Part shown: positions 1 through 8,547 of the stretch, piece by piece | How positions within the stretch are numbered: the first letter of the stretch is position 1 | Layout of the letters: each line of letters starts with the position of its first letter | DNA from: Streptomyces sp. TRM70350 | GTDB taxonomy: Bacteria; Actinomycetota; Actinomycetes; Streptomycetales; Streptomycetaceae | Assembly (NCBI RefSeq): GCF_019219825.1 | Contig: NZ_JAHUXH010000013.1 | Coordinates: 124,001-188,000, forward strand | DNA length: 64,000 nucleotides | Direction: 5' to 3' | Position numbers and translations under genes: made by a program | The notes under the pieces: generated by a model | The model's input: only the letters and a program-made list of their open reading frames with translations | Database searches by the model: none | What the model was told of the DNA's origin: nothing

Positions 1-2120
1 CGGGCCGCGACATCGGCGTACGAGAAGGACGTGTACGACAGGCCGTGGCCGAAGGGGAACAGCGGTGTCCCCTCGAAGTAGAGGTACGTCTGCCGGCTGC
101 CGATCACGTCGTAGTCGAGGAGGTCGGGCAGGTCGGCGTCGTCGGCGTACCAGGTCTGGGGGAGGCGGCCCGCCGGGGACACGTCGCCCGCCAGGACGCG
201 GGCCAGGGCGGTGCCCGCTGCCTGGCCGCCGTGTGCCGTCCAGAGGACGGCCGGGAGCGGGGTCGTGTCGATCGCGTACGGGTAGGCGGAGACCAGGGCC
301 AGCACCGTGCGCGGGTTCGCGGCCCGGGCGGCGCGCAGCAGGCGTTCCTGGTGCTCGGGCAGGCGCAGCGTCGTACGGTCCTCGGTCTCGCGGCCGTTGA
401 TGTGCGGGTCGTTGCCCGCGACGACCACGACCACGTCCGCCCCGGCCGCGGCCCGCGCCACCGCCTCCTCGCCGCGTTCGACGTGGACGACCTCGAAGAT
501 CTCCGGGTTCTCCTCGGCAACCTTCACGCCGTCGGCGGCGACACAGACATGGCGACCCGTGCCCAGATGCCGCAGGAGGTGACCGTTCTCATGGGGTTCG
601 AGGTGGAATGTCTCCTGGACCACCCAGCCGCCGGGCTGGTCGGCGGAGGCGCGTACGTAGCCGTCCTCGGCGACGGACAGGTAGCGGCCGTCGGGGGCGC
701 GCAGGGTCAGGACGCCCTCGCCCCAGTCGATGAGGGCGAGTTCGGTGCCGGTGGCGTCGGTGGTCAGGGGCGGCAGGTCGGTGCGGCCCGCGAGGAGGGC
801 CGGGTCGAGGGCGCCCTCGGCGCCGCGCACCTCGTCGGCGGCCTCCGCCGCGGGCACGTGGAGGAACGTACCGGCGGAGGTCCTCAGCCGCACCCGGTCC
901 ACGCCCTCCGCGAACTCCACCCGGTCGGCGCCGAACCGCTCGTACAGACCCTCCAGGGGTGTGGACCGGTGCAGGAGCGTGCCGCTGTACCAGTCGAGCT
1001 TGCACTCGTCGGCGAGCAGACCGACCACGGCGATCCGGGTGTCCTGCGCGAGCGGCAGCACACCGTCATTCCTGAGCAGGACGACCGCCTGCTCGGCGGC
1101 CTCCCGTGCGAGCGCGCGATGCTCCGGCGTGTCGAAGGCGCCGGCCTCCTCGTAGCCGTCGAACTCGCCGAGCCGGAAGCGGACCGAGAGCTGGCGGCGG
1201 ACGGCGGCGTCGATGTCGGCCTCGGTCACCAGCCCCTCTTCCAGCGCGCCCCGGACCCTCGCGACGATCTGCGAACTGTCGGTGCCGTGGTCGGTGAAGC
1301 TGTCCACGCCCGCGAGCAGCGCGGCCGCCGTCGCCTCCTCGTGCGTGTCGAAGTAGTGTTCGGAGTCGACCAGGTTGGAGGGGGCGCCCGCGTCCGAGCA
1401 GACCAGCAGGTCCTCGTCGGTCCAGGTGCGCAACTGCTCGCGCAGATACGGCGAGAGGTGGTTCGGGCGGCCGTTGACCAGGTTGTACGCCGGCATCACC
1501 CCGGCCACCGCGCCCGCCTCGACGCTCTCGCGGAAGGCGCGCAGGTCGTACTCGTGCAGCACGCGCGGACGGACCGAGCTCGACGCGGTGGAGCGGTCCG
1601 TCTCGTTGTTGTGTGCGAGCCAGTGCTTCAGGACGGGGGCCGTACGCCAGTACGTCGGGTGGTCGCCGCGCAGGCCGTGGGTGTAGGCGGTGGCGATCGC
1701 CGAGGTGAGCTTCGGGTCCTCGGAGTATCCCTCCTCGTTACGGCCCCACAGCGGGTGGCGCAGCAGGTTCACCGTCGGCGACCAGACGTTGAGGCCGACC
1801 CGCTCGTCGCGGGCGCGCATGGCGCGCACCTCCTGGGACACGGCCTCGCCGACCCGTCGTACGAGATCCGGATTCCAGGTGGCGCCGAGGCCGACCGCCT
1901 GCGGGAACACCGTCGCGGGGCCCATCCACGCCACGCCGTGCAGCGCCTCCTGGCCGGTGCGGAAGGCCTGGACGCCGAGCCGCTCGACCGCGGGCGCGAA
2001 CTGGTGCAGGAAGGCGACCTTCTCGTCCAGGGTGAGCCGCGACAGCAGGTCGTCGATGCGCTTCGCGAACGGCAGACGCGGATCGCGGAAAGGCGGCGTA
2101 GGCGGCGTTTGTGCGGTCAC
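1..2120 (-). CDS. GH3 beta-glucosidase / beta-xylosidase with internal beta-trefoil-like insert (3' end cut by window edge)
   Basis: Cytoplasmic glycoside hydrolase family 3 enzyme; no signal peptide is visible. It begins at a GTG (2120-2118) after an AGGGGAA-type ribosome-binding site. The N-terminal GH3 barrel covers about residues 20-290, with the nucleophile Asp243 in the motif VCSDAGAP. The C-terminal GH3 sandwich is interrupted at about residues 405-545 by a segment rich in GxYL/GRHV-type repeats that looks like a fascin or beta-trefoil carbohydrate-binding insert, where many GH3 enzymes carry a PA14 domain. The sandwich then resumes (VVVAGNDPHINGRE, LFPFGHGLSYT). About 706 codons are present and the stop lies outside. 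Divergent from the ABC importer across two LacI-type operators. In this locus it would remove terminal glucose or xylose from imported xyloglucan oligosaccharides; the substrate is inferred from context. Confidence 0.9.
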   Translation of the reverse strand, partial: MTAQTPPTPPFRDPRLPFAKRIDDLLSRLTLDEKVAFLHQFAPAVERLGVQAFRTGQEALHGVAWMGPATVFPQAVGLGATWNPDLVRRVGEAVSQEVRAMRARDERVGLNVWSPTVNLLRHPLWGRNEEGYSEDPKLTSAIATAYTHGLRGDHPTYWRTAPVLKHWLAHNNETDRSTASSSVRPRVLHEYDLRAFRESVEAGAVAGVMPAYNLVNGRPNHLSPYLREQLRTWTDEDLLVCSDAGAPSNLVDSEHYFDTHEEATAAALLAGVDSFTDHGTDSSQIVARVRGALEEGLVTEADIDAAVRRQLSVRFRLGEFDGYEEAGAFDTPEHRALAREAAEQAVVLLRNDGVLPLAQDTRIAVVGLLADECKLDWYSGTLLHRSTPLEGLYERFGADRVEFAEGVDRVRLRTSAGTFLHVPAAEAADEVRGAEGALDPALLAGRTDLPPLTTDATGTELALIDWGEGVLTLRAPDGRYLSVAEDGYVRASADQPGGWVVQETFHLEPHENGHLLRHLGTGRHVCVAADGVKVAEENPEIFEVVHVERGEEAVARAAAGADVVVVVAGNDPHINGRETEDRTTLRLPEHQERLLRAARAANPRTVLALVSAYPYAIDTTPLPAVLWTAHGGQAAGTALARVLAGDVSPAGRLPQTWYADDADLPDLLDYDVIGSRQTYLYFEGTPLFPFGHGLSYTSFSYADVAA

Positions 2121-2156
2121 GTGGGATTCCCCTTGCGATGGAGCGGCGAGGCGCTT

Positions 2157-2170
2157 TCGAAGCGCTTCGA
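2157..2170. promoter_or_regulatory. LacI-family operator TCGAAGCGCTTCGA (copy 1)
   Basis: Perfect 14-bp palindrome with the central CG of LacI/CebR-type operators. It lies upstream of the GH3 gene and is identical to copies at 2350 and 18551. The likely binder is the LacI-type regulator encoded at 17431-18444; this is inferred from co-location. Confidence 0.75.
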
Positions 2171-2349
2171 TGCTCATTCGACGGGCGGGTGGGTGTCAAG
2201 ACACCTTGACGCAACAACTCGGCCTCCCTGCCGACATTTCAAGGCGTGCCGGTACGTGTGCGGGACCTTGGCGGATCCGCCATACCTCGGAGGAATCTTC
2301 GAAGCGACCCTTGTGTACCCCCCGGTGTTCACTTAACCTCGCAGCAACA

Positions 2350-2363
2350 TCGAAGCGCTTCGA
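2350..2363. promoter_or_regulatory. LacI-family operator TCGAAGCGCTTCGA (copy 2)
   Basis: Second perfect copy of the palindrome, on the importer side of the divergent region. It probably blocks transcription of the binding-protein/permease/hydrolase operon when no inducer sugar is present. Confidence 0.75.
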
Positions 2364-2500
2364 CTACGAGGACTGCCGCCGCGGAGTGCGCATTCCTCCG
2401 AGGACCGAAGGCCCGCTTCAGCTCAGCCAGTTCCACTCAAGACACCGCAGCCGACGGCCCCACCGCCGGGTGTCCTGGTGCGCCACGAAGGGTTGACGCA

Positions 2501-4189
2501 ATGACGCCGAACGCCGCTTCCGCCTCCGCCGCCCCGAGCCGGAGAAGCTTCCTCGCCTCCACGGCGGTCGCCGCCGTCGCGGTGGGCGGGGGGATGCCGT
2601 TGCTGGCCGCCTGCGGGGGATCGCAGGAGGGCCGGAAGGACGGTACGACCTCCGGGAAGGACGCCCAGAAGATCCTTCCGGCGTTCGTGGCGTCGAGCGT
2701 GGTGGCGCCGGACATTCCGGCGAAGAACGGGTCGGCGGCGGGCTTCACCAAGGCGATCGCGACCGCCGACCTGAAGACCTCGGTGCCGAAGAAGCTGGGC
2801 AGCGGCGGCAAGCTCACGATCATGTCCCCGTTCTGGGGCACCCCGCCGAAGGGCGACAACCCGTACTACACGGCGATGAACGAGGCCATCGGCGTCCAGG
2901 TCACCTGGCAGAACCAGGACGGCGTCACCTACGACCAGAAGCTCGGCGCGGTCCTCGCCGGCAGCAACATCCCCGATGTCGTGGTCGTGCCCGGCTGGAA
3001 CCTGAACGGCCGGATACCCAGCGCCATCAACGCCAAGTTCGCCGACCTCGGCCCCTACCTGTCCGGCGACAAGGTCAAGGACTACCCGAACCTCGCCGCC
3101 GTCCCCACCGAGGCCTGGCAGCGCGGCATCTTCGGCGGCCAGCTGCGCGCGATCCCGATGCCCGGCTCGTACGTCACGGACATCGCGCCCCTGTACCGCA
3201 AGGACCTCTTCGAGAAGAAGGGCTACAGCGTCCCGAAGAGCCCCGACGAGTTCCTGTCCTGGGCCAAGGAGGCCACCGACGCCAAGTCGAAGGTCTGGGC
3301 CTGCGACGACATGAAGTGGTCGGCGTTCAGCATCTTCAGCGTCTACCCGGGCAGCGACAAGGCGCTGTGGTGGAACCTGCGGGACGGCAAGCTGGTCAAC
3401 CGCGTCGAGACCGAGGAGTACCTGGAAGCCCTGGAGTGGGTCCGGAAGCTGTACGCGGCCGGGGTGGTCCACCCGGACGCGGTCCAGGGCAAGGCCGGAG
3501 GCACCGCGGGCAACCGCTTCACCGCCGGGGAGGTGCTGGTCTACAACAACAACATCTCCGACTGGTGGGGCAAGATGGCCGAACAGCGCACCCAGAACCC
3601 GGAGTTCGAGGCGGCCGCGTTCGACATCTTCGGCGCCGACGGCGGCGACCCCTCGCTGTGGGCGAACCAGCCGGCCAACATCTTCACCTTCGTGAGCAAG
3701 AACGCGACGGAGCAGCAGATCAAGGACTTCCTCGCCGTCTGCAACTACTGCGCCGCGCCGTACGGCACCAAGGAGTTCATGCTCACCGCCTACGGCGTCG
3801 AGGGCACCGACTACGACATGAAGGACGGTCTGCCGGTCAAGACCGAGCAGGGCGTCAACGAGGTCAACGGCGCCTTCGACTACACCGGCAACCCCGCCCC
3901 GTACATCGCCTACCCCGACTTCCCGGACGTCACCAGGGGCATGGTCGAGTGGCAGCAGCGCATGGGCGCCTTCACCAAGAAGACCTCCTTCTTCGGGCTC
4001 ACCATCACCGAGCCCAGCCGCTGGAGCAACCTCGCCGACAACTTCGAGCAGTTGGAGGACGACGTCGTGCGCGGCCGCAAGAAGATCAGCGATGTGCAGC
4101 AGGCCGTGTCCGACTGGAAGAGCAAGGGTGGCGACGGCCTGCGCGACTGGTACCAGAAGCTGCTCGACGACTCCGGCTCGGCGAACTGA
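2501..4189 (+). CDS. ABC transporter substrate-binding lipoprotein, LplA-like (family 1)
   Basis: Extracellular sugar-binding lipoprotein, 562 residues. The ATG at 2501 is chosen because GAAGGG lies 8 bases upstream and because it places the export signal at the N-terminus: a twin-arginine SRRSFL (Arg14-Arg15), a hydrophobic stretch, and the lipobox LLAAC with Cys38. The mature part reads as a family 1 solute-binding protein of the large LplA/YtcQ type, matching the LplB/YtcP-like permeases next door. First gene of a plus-strand cluster and divergent from the GH3 gene, with a LacI-type operator upstream. In this locus it would capture xyloglucan oligosaccharides released by the secreted GH74 and GH12 enzymes (inference). 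Confidence 0.9.
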   Translation: MTPNAASASAAPSRRSFLASTAVAAVAVGGGMPLLAACGGSQEGRKDGTTSGKDAQKILPAFVASSVVAPDIPAKNGSAAGFTKAIATADLKTSVPKKLGSGGKLTIMSPFWGTPPKGDNPYYTAMNEAIGVQVTWQNQDGVTYDQKLGAVLAGSNIPDVVVVPGWNLNGRIPSAINAKFADLGPYLSGDKVKDYPNLAAVPTEAWQRGIFGGQLRAIPMPGSYVTDIAPLYRKDLFEKKGYSVPKSPDEFLSWAKEATDAKSKVWACDDMKWSAFSIFSVYPGSDKALWWNLRDGKLVNRVETEEYLEALEWVRKLYAAGVVHPDAVQGKAGGTAGNRFTAGEVLVYNNNISDWWGKMAEQRTQNPEFEAAAFDIFGADGGDPSLWANQPANIFTFVSKNATEQQIKDFLAVCNYCAAPYGTKEFMLTAYGVEGTDYDMKDGLPVKTEQGVNEVNGAFDYTGNPAPYIAYPDFPDVTRGMVEWQQRMGAFTKKTSFFGLTITEPSRWSNLADNFEQLEDDVVRGRKKISDVQQAVSDWKSKGGDGLRDWYQKLLDDSGSAN

Positions 4190-4215
4190 CCCGGGACCGA
4201 CGCAAGGAGAAGGCC

Positions 4216-5262
4216 GTGTCCCACAGCACGGTGCCTCGGAGCAGGTCCGAGGCGAAGACCGAGAAGACTCCGGCGGCGTCCGGCGGCGCCGCCGGACGCC
4301 GGTCCAGGGGCGGGAAACAGCCCGGGCGGTCGGGAAAACTGGGTTTCGGGCTCAGATTCCGGCGTGACCGCACACTGCTGCTGATGACACTGCCGGCGGT
4401 GCTGCTGGTCCTGGTCTTCAACTACGTACCGATCCTCGGCAATGTGGTCGCCTTCCAGGACTACGACCCCTACCTCAGCGAGAACGGCTTCGTCGCCATC
4501 CTCGAAAGCCCCTGGATCGGCTTCGAGCAGTTCGAGCGGATCTTCGGGGACACGGCCTTCTGGCACGCGGTGCAGAACACCTTCGTGTTCTTCTTCCTCC
4601 AGCTCGTGCTCTACTTCCCGATCCCCATCCTGCTCGCGCTGCTCATCAACAGCGTGGTCAGGCCCCGGGTCCGGGCGATCGCCCAGGCGGTCATGTACCT
4701 CCCGCACTTCTTCTCCTGGGTCCTCGTCGTCACGGTCTTCATGCAGATCTTCGGCGGCGCGGGCATCATCGCGCAGACCCTCCGCCAGCACGGCTACGAG
4801 GGCTTCGACCTGATGACCAACCCGGAGCTGTTCAAGTACCTGGTCACCTTCGAGATCATCTGGAAGGACGCGGGCTGGGGCATCATCGTCTTCCTCGCCG
4901 CGCTCTCGTCCGTCTCCAACGACCTGTACGAGGCCGCCGCCATGGACGGCGCGGGGCGCTGGCGGCGCATGTGGCACATCACCCTGCCCGCCCTGCGCCC
5001 GGTGATCGCCCTGCTGCTGGTGCTGCGCGTCGGAGACGCCCTCAGCGTCGGCTTCGAGCAGTTCCTGCTCCAACGACAGGCGGTGGGAGTCGACGCGTCC
5101 GACGTCCTCGACACCTATGTGTGGTGGAACGGCATCCGCAACCAGGACTTCAGTTATGCCGCCGCAGCCGGCCTCATCAAGGGCGTGGTGGGCCTGGCGC
5201 TGGTGCTGACCGCGAACAAGGTCGCCCATCTGATGGGTGAGCAGGGGGTGTACAAGAAATGA
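4216..5262 (+). CDS. Sugar ABC transporter permease, LplB-like
   Basis: Inner-membrane permease of a carbohydrate importer, about 348 residues. The GTG at 4216 follows AAGGAGAAGG. An unusually basic, Gly/Arg/Ser-rich cytoplasmic leader of about 45 residues precedes the first membrane helix (LLLMTLPAVLLVLVFNYVPI). The coupling (EAA) loop reads EAAAMDGAGRWRRMWHITLP, the site that docks the ATPase. The gene follows the binding protein after 26 bases and overlaps the second permease by ATGA at 5259-5262, so translation is probably coupled. No ATPase gene is adjacent; Streptomyces sugar importers of this class commonly share the MsiK ATPase, which is probably used here. Confidence 0.92.
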   Translation: MSHSTVPRSRSEAKTEKTPAASGGAAGRRSRGGKQPGRSGKLGFGLRFRRDRTLLLMTLPAVLLVLVFNYVPILGNVVAFQDYDPYLSENGFVAILESPWIGFEQFERIFGDTAFWHAVQNTFVFFFLQLVLYFPIPILLALLINSVVRPRVRAIAQAVMYLPHFFSWVLVVTVFMQIFGGAGIIAQTLRQHGYEGFDLMTNPELFKYLVTFEIIWKDAGWGIIVFLAALSSVSNDLYEAAAMDGAGRWRRMWHITLPALRPVIALLLVLRVGDALSVGFEQFLLQRQAVGVDASDVLDTYVWWNGIRNQDFSYAAAAGLIKGVVGLALVLTANKVAHLMGEQGVYKK

Positions 5263-6212
5263 GCGCCGTCCTCGACAAACGGGCCGACGACACGCCGCGC
5301 GTCAGGAAGCCCAACCCCTGGGCGGCACCGCCCCGGCCGGTCTGGGAGGAGGAGCCGTCCAAGGCCGGACTGGCGGGCAAGGGCCTCGTCCTGGGGATCG
5401 CCTGCTTCGCGATTCTCTTCCCCCTGTGGATCGTCATCGTCACCAGCCTCCAGTCGAAGAAGACCATCGACGAGGCAGGCGGTCTGGTGGTGATCCCGAA
5501 GGGCATCACCTTCGTCGCCTACCAGGAACTCCTCGGCGGTGGCCAGGTACAGAAGGCCGCGCTGGTCAGCGTCGGGGTCACGGTGGTCGGCACGCTGTTC
5601 AGCATGACGGTGTCCGTGCTGTGCGCCTACGGCCTCTCCCGCAGCGGCTCGCTCGGTCACCGCTGGATCCTGATGACGCTGCTGGCCACCATGTTCTTCG
5701 GGGCGGGCCTCATCCCGACCTACCTGCTGGTGCAGGCGCTCGGACTGATGGACACCTATCTCGCGCTGATCCTGCCCAGCGCGGTGAGCGTGTTCAACAT
5801 CCTGGTCCTGCGGGCCTTCTTCATGAACATCTCCCAGGAACTCATCGACAGCGCACGGATCGACGGCGCGGGCGACTGGCGCATCCTGTGGAAGATCGTG
5901 CTCCCGCTGTCGCGCGCGGTCCTCGCGGTGATCGCGCTCTTCTACGCCGTGGGCTACTGGAGCGCCTGGTTCAACGCGTCGATCTACCTGACGGACCAGG
6001 AGATGATGCCGCTGCAGAACGTGATGATCCAGCTGGTCCAGATGCAGGAACGCCCCGTCGGCCTTCAGACACAGATCAACACAGGTCAACTCTCCCCGAT
6101 CGCCATCCAGATGGCCGTCATGGTCCTGGCCCTCCTCCCGGTCGCCGTCCTCTCTCCCTTCGTCCAGCGGCACTTCAAGAAGGGCATGCTCACGGGAGCG
6201 GTCAAGGGCTGA
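5259..6212 (+). CDS. Sugar ABC transporter permease, LplC/YtcP-like
   Basis: Second permease subunit, 317 residues, starting with an ATG that overlaps the previous stop. Six membrane segments are apparent, beginning at about residue 45 (GLVLGIACFAILFPLWIVIV). The EAA-type loop reads DSARIDGAGDWRILWKIVLP. The long periplasmic stretch before the second helix (QSKKTIDEAGG...) is typical of the LplC/YtcP branch of the MalG family. It would pair with the LplB-like subunit to form the channel. A GAAGCCC/GGGCTTC hairpin starts at its stop codon, followed by a dispersed repeat, so expression may drop before the GH74 gene. Confidence 0.93.
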   Translation: MSAVLDKRADDTPRVRKPNPWAAPPRPVWEEEPSKAGLAGKGLVLGIACFAILFPLWIVIVTSLQSKKTIDEAGGLVVIPKGITFVAYQELLGGGQVQKAALVSVGVTVVGTLFSMTVSVLCAYGLSRSGSLGHRWILMTLLATMFFGAGLIPTYLLVQALGLMDTYLALILPSAVSVFNILVLRAFFMNISQELIDSARIDGAGDWRILWKIVLPLSRAVLAVIALFYAVGYWSAWFNASIYLTDQEMMPLQNVMIQLVQMQERPVGLQTQINTGQLSPIAIQMAVMVLALLPVAVLSPFVQRHFKKGMLTGAVKG

Positions 6213-6242
6213 AGCCCGAGCTGGTGGGGTGCGGGGGGCTTC
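6211..6242 (+). terminator. Hairpin at the end of the permease gene
   Basis: GAAGCCC (6211-6217) pairs with GGGCTTC (6236-6242), overlapping the TGA stop. The stem is only 7 bp with no T-tract, so it is more likely a transcript-stabilising or attenuating hairpin than a full stop. Confidence 0.4.
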
Positions 6243-6276
6243 CGCTGTCCTTTGGCTGTCGGCACGTTGTGGCTTG

Positions 6277-6306
6277 TCGCGCAGTTCCCCGCGCCCCTGA
6301 GGGCGT
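6277..6306 (-). repeat. Dispersed intergenic repeat, copy 1 (core GGGGCGCGGGGAACTGCGCG)
   Basis: Read on the minus strand this is ACGCCCTCAGGGGCGCGGGG followed by AACTGCGCGA. Close copies lie at 24777-24807 and 25837-25866 on the plus strand. All three are between genes, just after a stop codon. The GCCC-TCA-GGGGC part can form a short hairpin. Confidence 0.75.
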
Positions 6307-6339
6307 TCTCCGTCCCCCACATTCGTAGCGAGGTATGTC

Positions 6340-8547
6340 ATGCACATGTTCCAGCCCAGTAGGCGCGCCGTTCTTGCCGGGGTCGCCGCCGGTGCCGCGC
6401 TCACCGCTGTTCCCGGCATGGGAATCTCGGCCGCCCACGCAGCGACCGCCCCCACCTACCGCTGGCGCAACGCCGTCATCGGCGGCACCGGATTCATCAC
6501 CGGCGTCCTCTTCCACCCCTCCGTGCGCGGCCTCGCCTACGCGCGCACGGACATCGGGGGCGCGTACCGGTGGGACGACCGCGCCGCACGCTGGACGCCG
6601 CTCACCGACCACCTCGGCTGGGACGACTGGAACCTCCTCGGGGTCGAGGCGATGGCCGTCGACCCCGCTCACCGCAACCGCCTCTACCTCGCCCTCGGCA
6701 CCTACACCCAGTCCTGGGCCGGGAACGGCGCGATCCTGCGTTCCGAGGACCGCGGCGCCACCTGGACCCGTACCGACCTCACCGTGAAGCTCGGCGCCAA
6801 CGAGGACGGCCGGGGCACCGGCGAGCGGCTGCTCGTGGATCCGCGCGACAGCGACACCCTGTGGCTCGGCACCCGGCACGACGGACTGCTCAAGTCCACC
6901 GACCGGGGCGCCACCTGGGCACCGGCGACCGGCTTCCCGGCCACGCCGAGCGCCACCGGGCAGGGCGTCACCCTCCTCGTCGCCGCCGGGCGGGCCGTCT
7001 ACGCAGGCTGGGGCGACGGCGACGGCACCTCCGCCAACCTGTACCGCACCACCGACGGCAGCACCTGGACGGCCGTACCCGGTCAGCCCACCGGCGCGCA
7101 CGCCAAGGTCCCGATCCGCGCCGCCTACGACTGCCACACCCGCGCGCTGTACGTGACGTACGCCAACGCCCCCGGCCCCAACGGCCAGTCCGACGGCAGC
7201 GTGCACCGGCTCACGACGGCGTCCGGCACCTGGACCGACGTCACCCCGGTGAAGCCCGGCGGGACCGCCGCCGACGGCTCCACCGACACCTTCGGCTACG
7301 GCGGCGTCGCCGTCGACGCCCGCCGCCCCGGCACCGTCGTGGTGTCCACGAACAACCGGTGGGCCGCCGTCGACACCCTCTACCGGTCCACCGACGGCGG
7401 GCGCAGCTGGACCTCACTGAAGGACACCGCTGTGTTCGACGTGTCCGAGACCCCCTTCCTCAAGTGGGGCGGGGACCAGCCCAAGTTCGGCTGGTGGATC
7501 CAGGCGCTCGCCGTCGACCCGTACGACTCGAAGCACATCGTCTACGGCACCGGCGCCACCCTCTACGGCACGCGGGACCTGAGGCGCTGGGCCCCGCAGA
7601 TCCGCGGCCTGGAGGAGACGGCCGTGCGCCAGCTGATCTCGCCCCCGGCCGGAGAGGCGCACCTGATCAGCGGACTCGGGGACATCGGCGTGATGTACCA
7701 CGAGCGGCTCACGGCGTCTCCGTCGCGCGGCATGGCGACGAACCCCGTGTTCGGGTCGGCGACGGGACTCGCGCAGGCCGCGGCCAGACCGTCGTACGTC
7801 GTGCGGGCCGGCTGGGGCGACCACGGCAACGGCGCCTACTCGAACGACGGCGGGCGGACCTGGGCGCCCTTCAAGGCCCAGCCCGACATCGCCAAGAACG
7901 CACCGGGGCCGATCGCCACCAACGCGGACGGCAGCGCGCTGCTGTGGTCCTTCGTGCACTGGGACGGCACGAAGTACGCAACCCACCGATCCGCCGACAA
8001 CGGCGCGACCTGGTCCGAGGTCTCCTCCTTCCCGAAGGGCGCCACGCCGGTCGCCGACCCGGCCGACCCGACGCTCTTCTACGCGTACGACACCGACACA
8101 GGAACGCTGTACGCCAGCACTGACAGTGGCCTCACCTTCACCGAGCGTGCAGGCGGCCTGCCCTCCGGGGACAGCCAGTTCAAGATCGTCGCCGCCCCCG
8201 GACGTGGCGGTCACCTGTGGCTCTCCGCCAAGTGGAACGGCCTGTACCGCTCGACCGACGGTGGGGCCACCTTCACCAAGGTCGACAGCTGCTGGGCCTC
8301 GTACACCCTCGGCTTCGGCAAGGCCGCCGACGGCGCCAACTACCCGGCGATCTACCAGGTCGGCTCCACCGAGGACCTCACCGCCGTCTACCGCTCCGAC
8401 GACGAGGCGAGGACCTGGGTGCGGATCAACGACGACCAGCACCAGTGGGGCTGGATCGGCGAGACCATCACCGGCGACCCGCGCGTCTACGGCCGCGTGT
8501 ACCTGGCCACCAACGGGCGCGGCATCCAGTACGGGGAGCCCGTCTGA
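6340..8547 (+). CDS. Secreted GH74 xyloglucanase
   Basis: Secreted endo-acting xyloglucanase, 735 residues. It has a twin-arginine signal (SRRAVLAGVAAG, ending near AAHA at residue 34). The body is a double seven-bladed propeller with repeated S/T-x-D-G-G-x-T/S-W (BNR-like) motifs. The GH74 signature GGTGFITGVLFHP is followed by YARTDIGGAYRW, with catalytic Asp71. The second catalytic Asp is Asp448 in SGLGDIGVMY. No C-terminal cellulose-binding module is present; the protein ends after the last blade. AGG lies 6 bases before the ATG. The start of the next gene overlaps its stop (TGATG), tying it to the intracellular galactosidase. Its product would be oligosaccharides for the importer upstream. 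Confidence 0.92.
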   Translation: MHMFQPSRRAVLAGVAAGAALTAVPGMGISAAHAATAPTYRWRNAVIGGTGFITGVLFHPSVRGLAYARTDIGGAYRWDDRAARWTPLTDHLGWDDWNLLGVEAMAVDPAHRNRLYLALGTYTQSWAGNGAILRSEDRGATWTRTDLTVKLGANEDGRGTGERLLVDPRDSDTLWLGTRHDGLLKSTDRGATWAPATGFPATPSATGQGVTLLVAAGRAVYAGWGDGDGTSANLYRTTDGSTWTAVPGQPTGAHAKVPIRAAYDCHTRALYVTYANAPGPNGQSDGSVHRLTTASGTWTDVTPVKPGGTAADGSTDTFGYGGVAVDARRPGTVVVSTNNRWAAVDTLYRSTDGGRSWTSLKDTAVFDVSETPFLKWGGDQPKFGWWIQALAVDPYDSKHIVYGTGATLYGTRDLRRWAPQIRGLEETAVRQLISPPAGEAHLISGLGDIGVMYHERLTASPSRGMATNPVFGSATGLAQAAARPSYVVRAGWGDHGNGAYSNDGGRTWAPFKAQPDIAKNAPGPIATNADGSALLWSFVHWDGTKYATHRSADNGATWSEVSSFPKGATPVADPADPTLFYAYDTDTGTLYASTDSGLTFTERAGGLPSGDSQFKIVAAPGRGGHLWLSAKWNGLYRSTDGGATFTKVDSCWASYTLGFGKAADGANYPAIYQVGSTEDLTAVYRSDDEARTWVRINDDQHQWGWIGETITGDPRVYGRVYLATNGRGIQYGEPV

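Larger units (their letters stand above)
2121..2500. promoter_or_regulatory. Divergent control region between GH3 gene and ABC importer
   Basis: This 380-bp gap carries no gene. It contains two perfect TCGAAGCGCTTCGA palindromes (2157-2170 and 2350-2363), an inverted repeat GGTGTC-AA-GACACC at 2192-2205, and a second copy of the decamer TCAAGACACC at 2437-2446. The left operator lies 37 bp upstream of the GH3 start; the right one is 138 bp upstream of the importer start. I could not place convincing -35/-10 boxes. Confidence 0.6.

Noticed and set aside
2192..2205. Second operator type (GGTGTC-AA-GACACC)
   Set aside because: Only one full copy plus one half-site at 2437; too little to claim a regulator.
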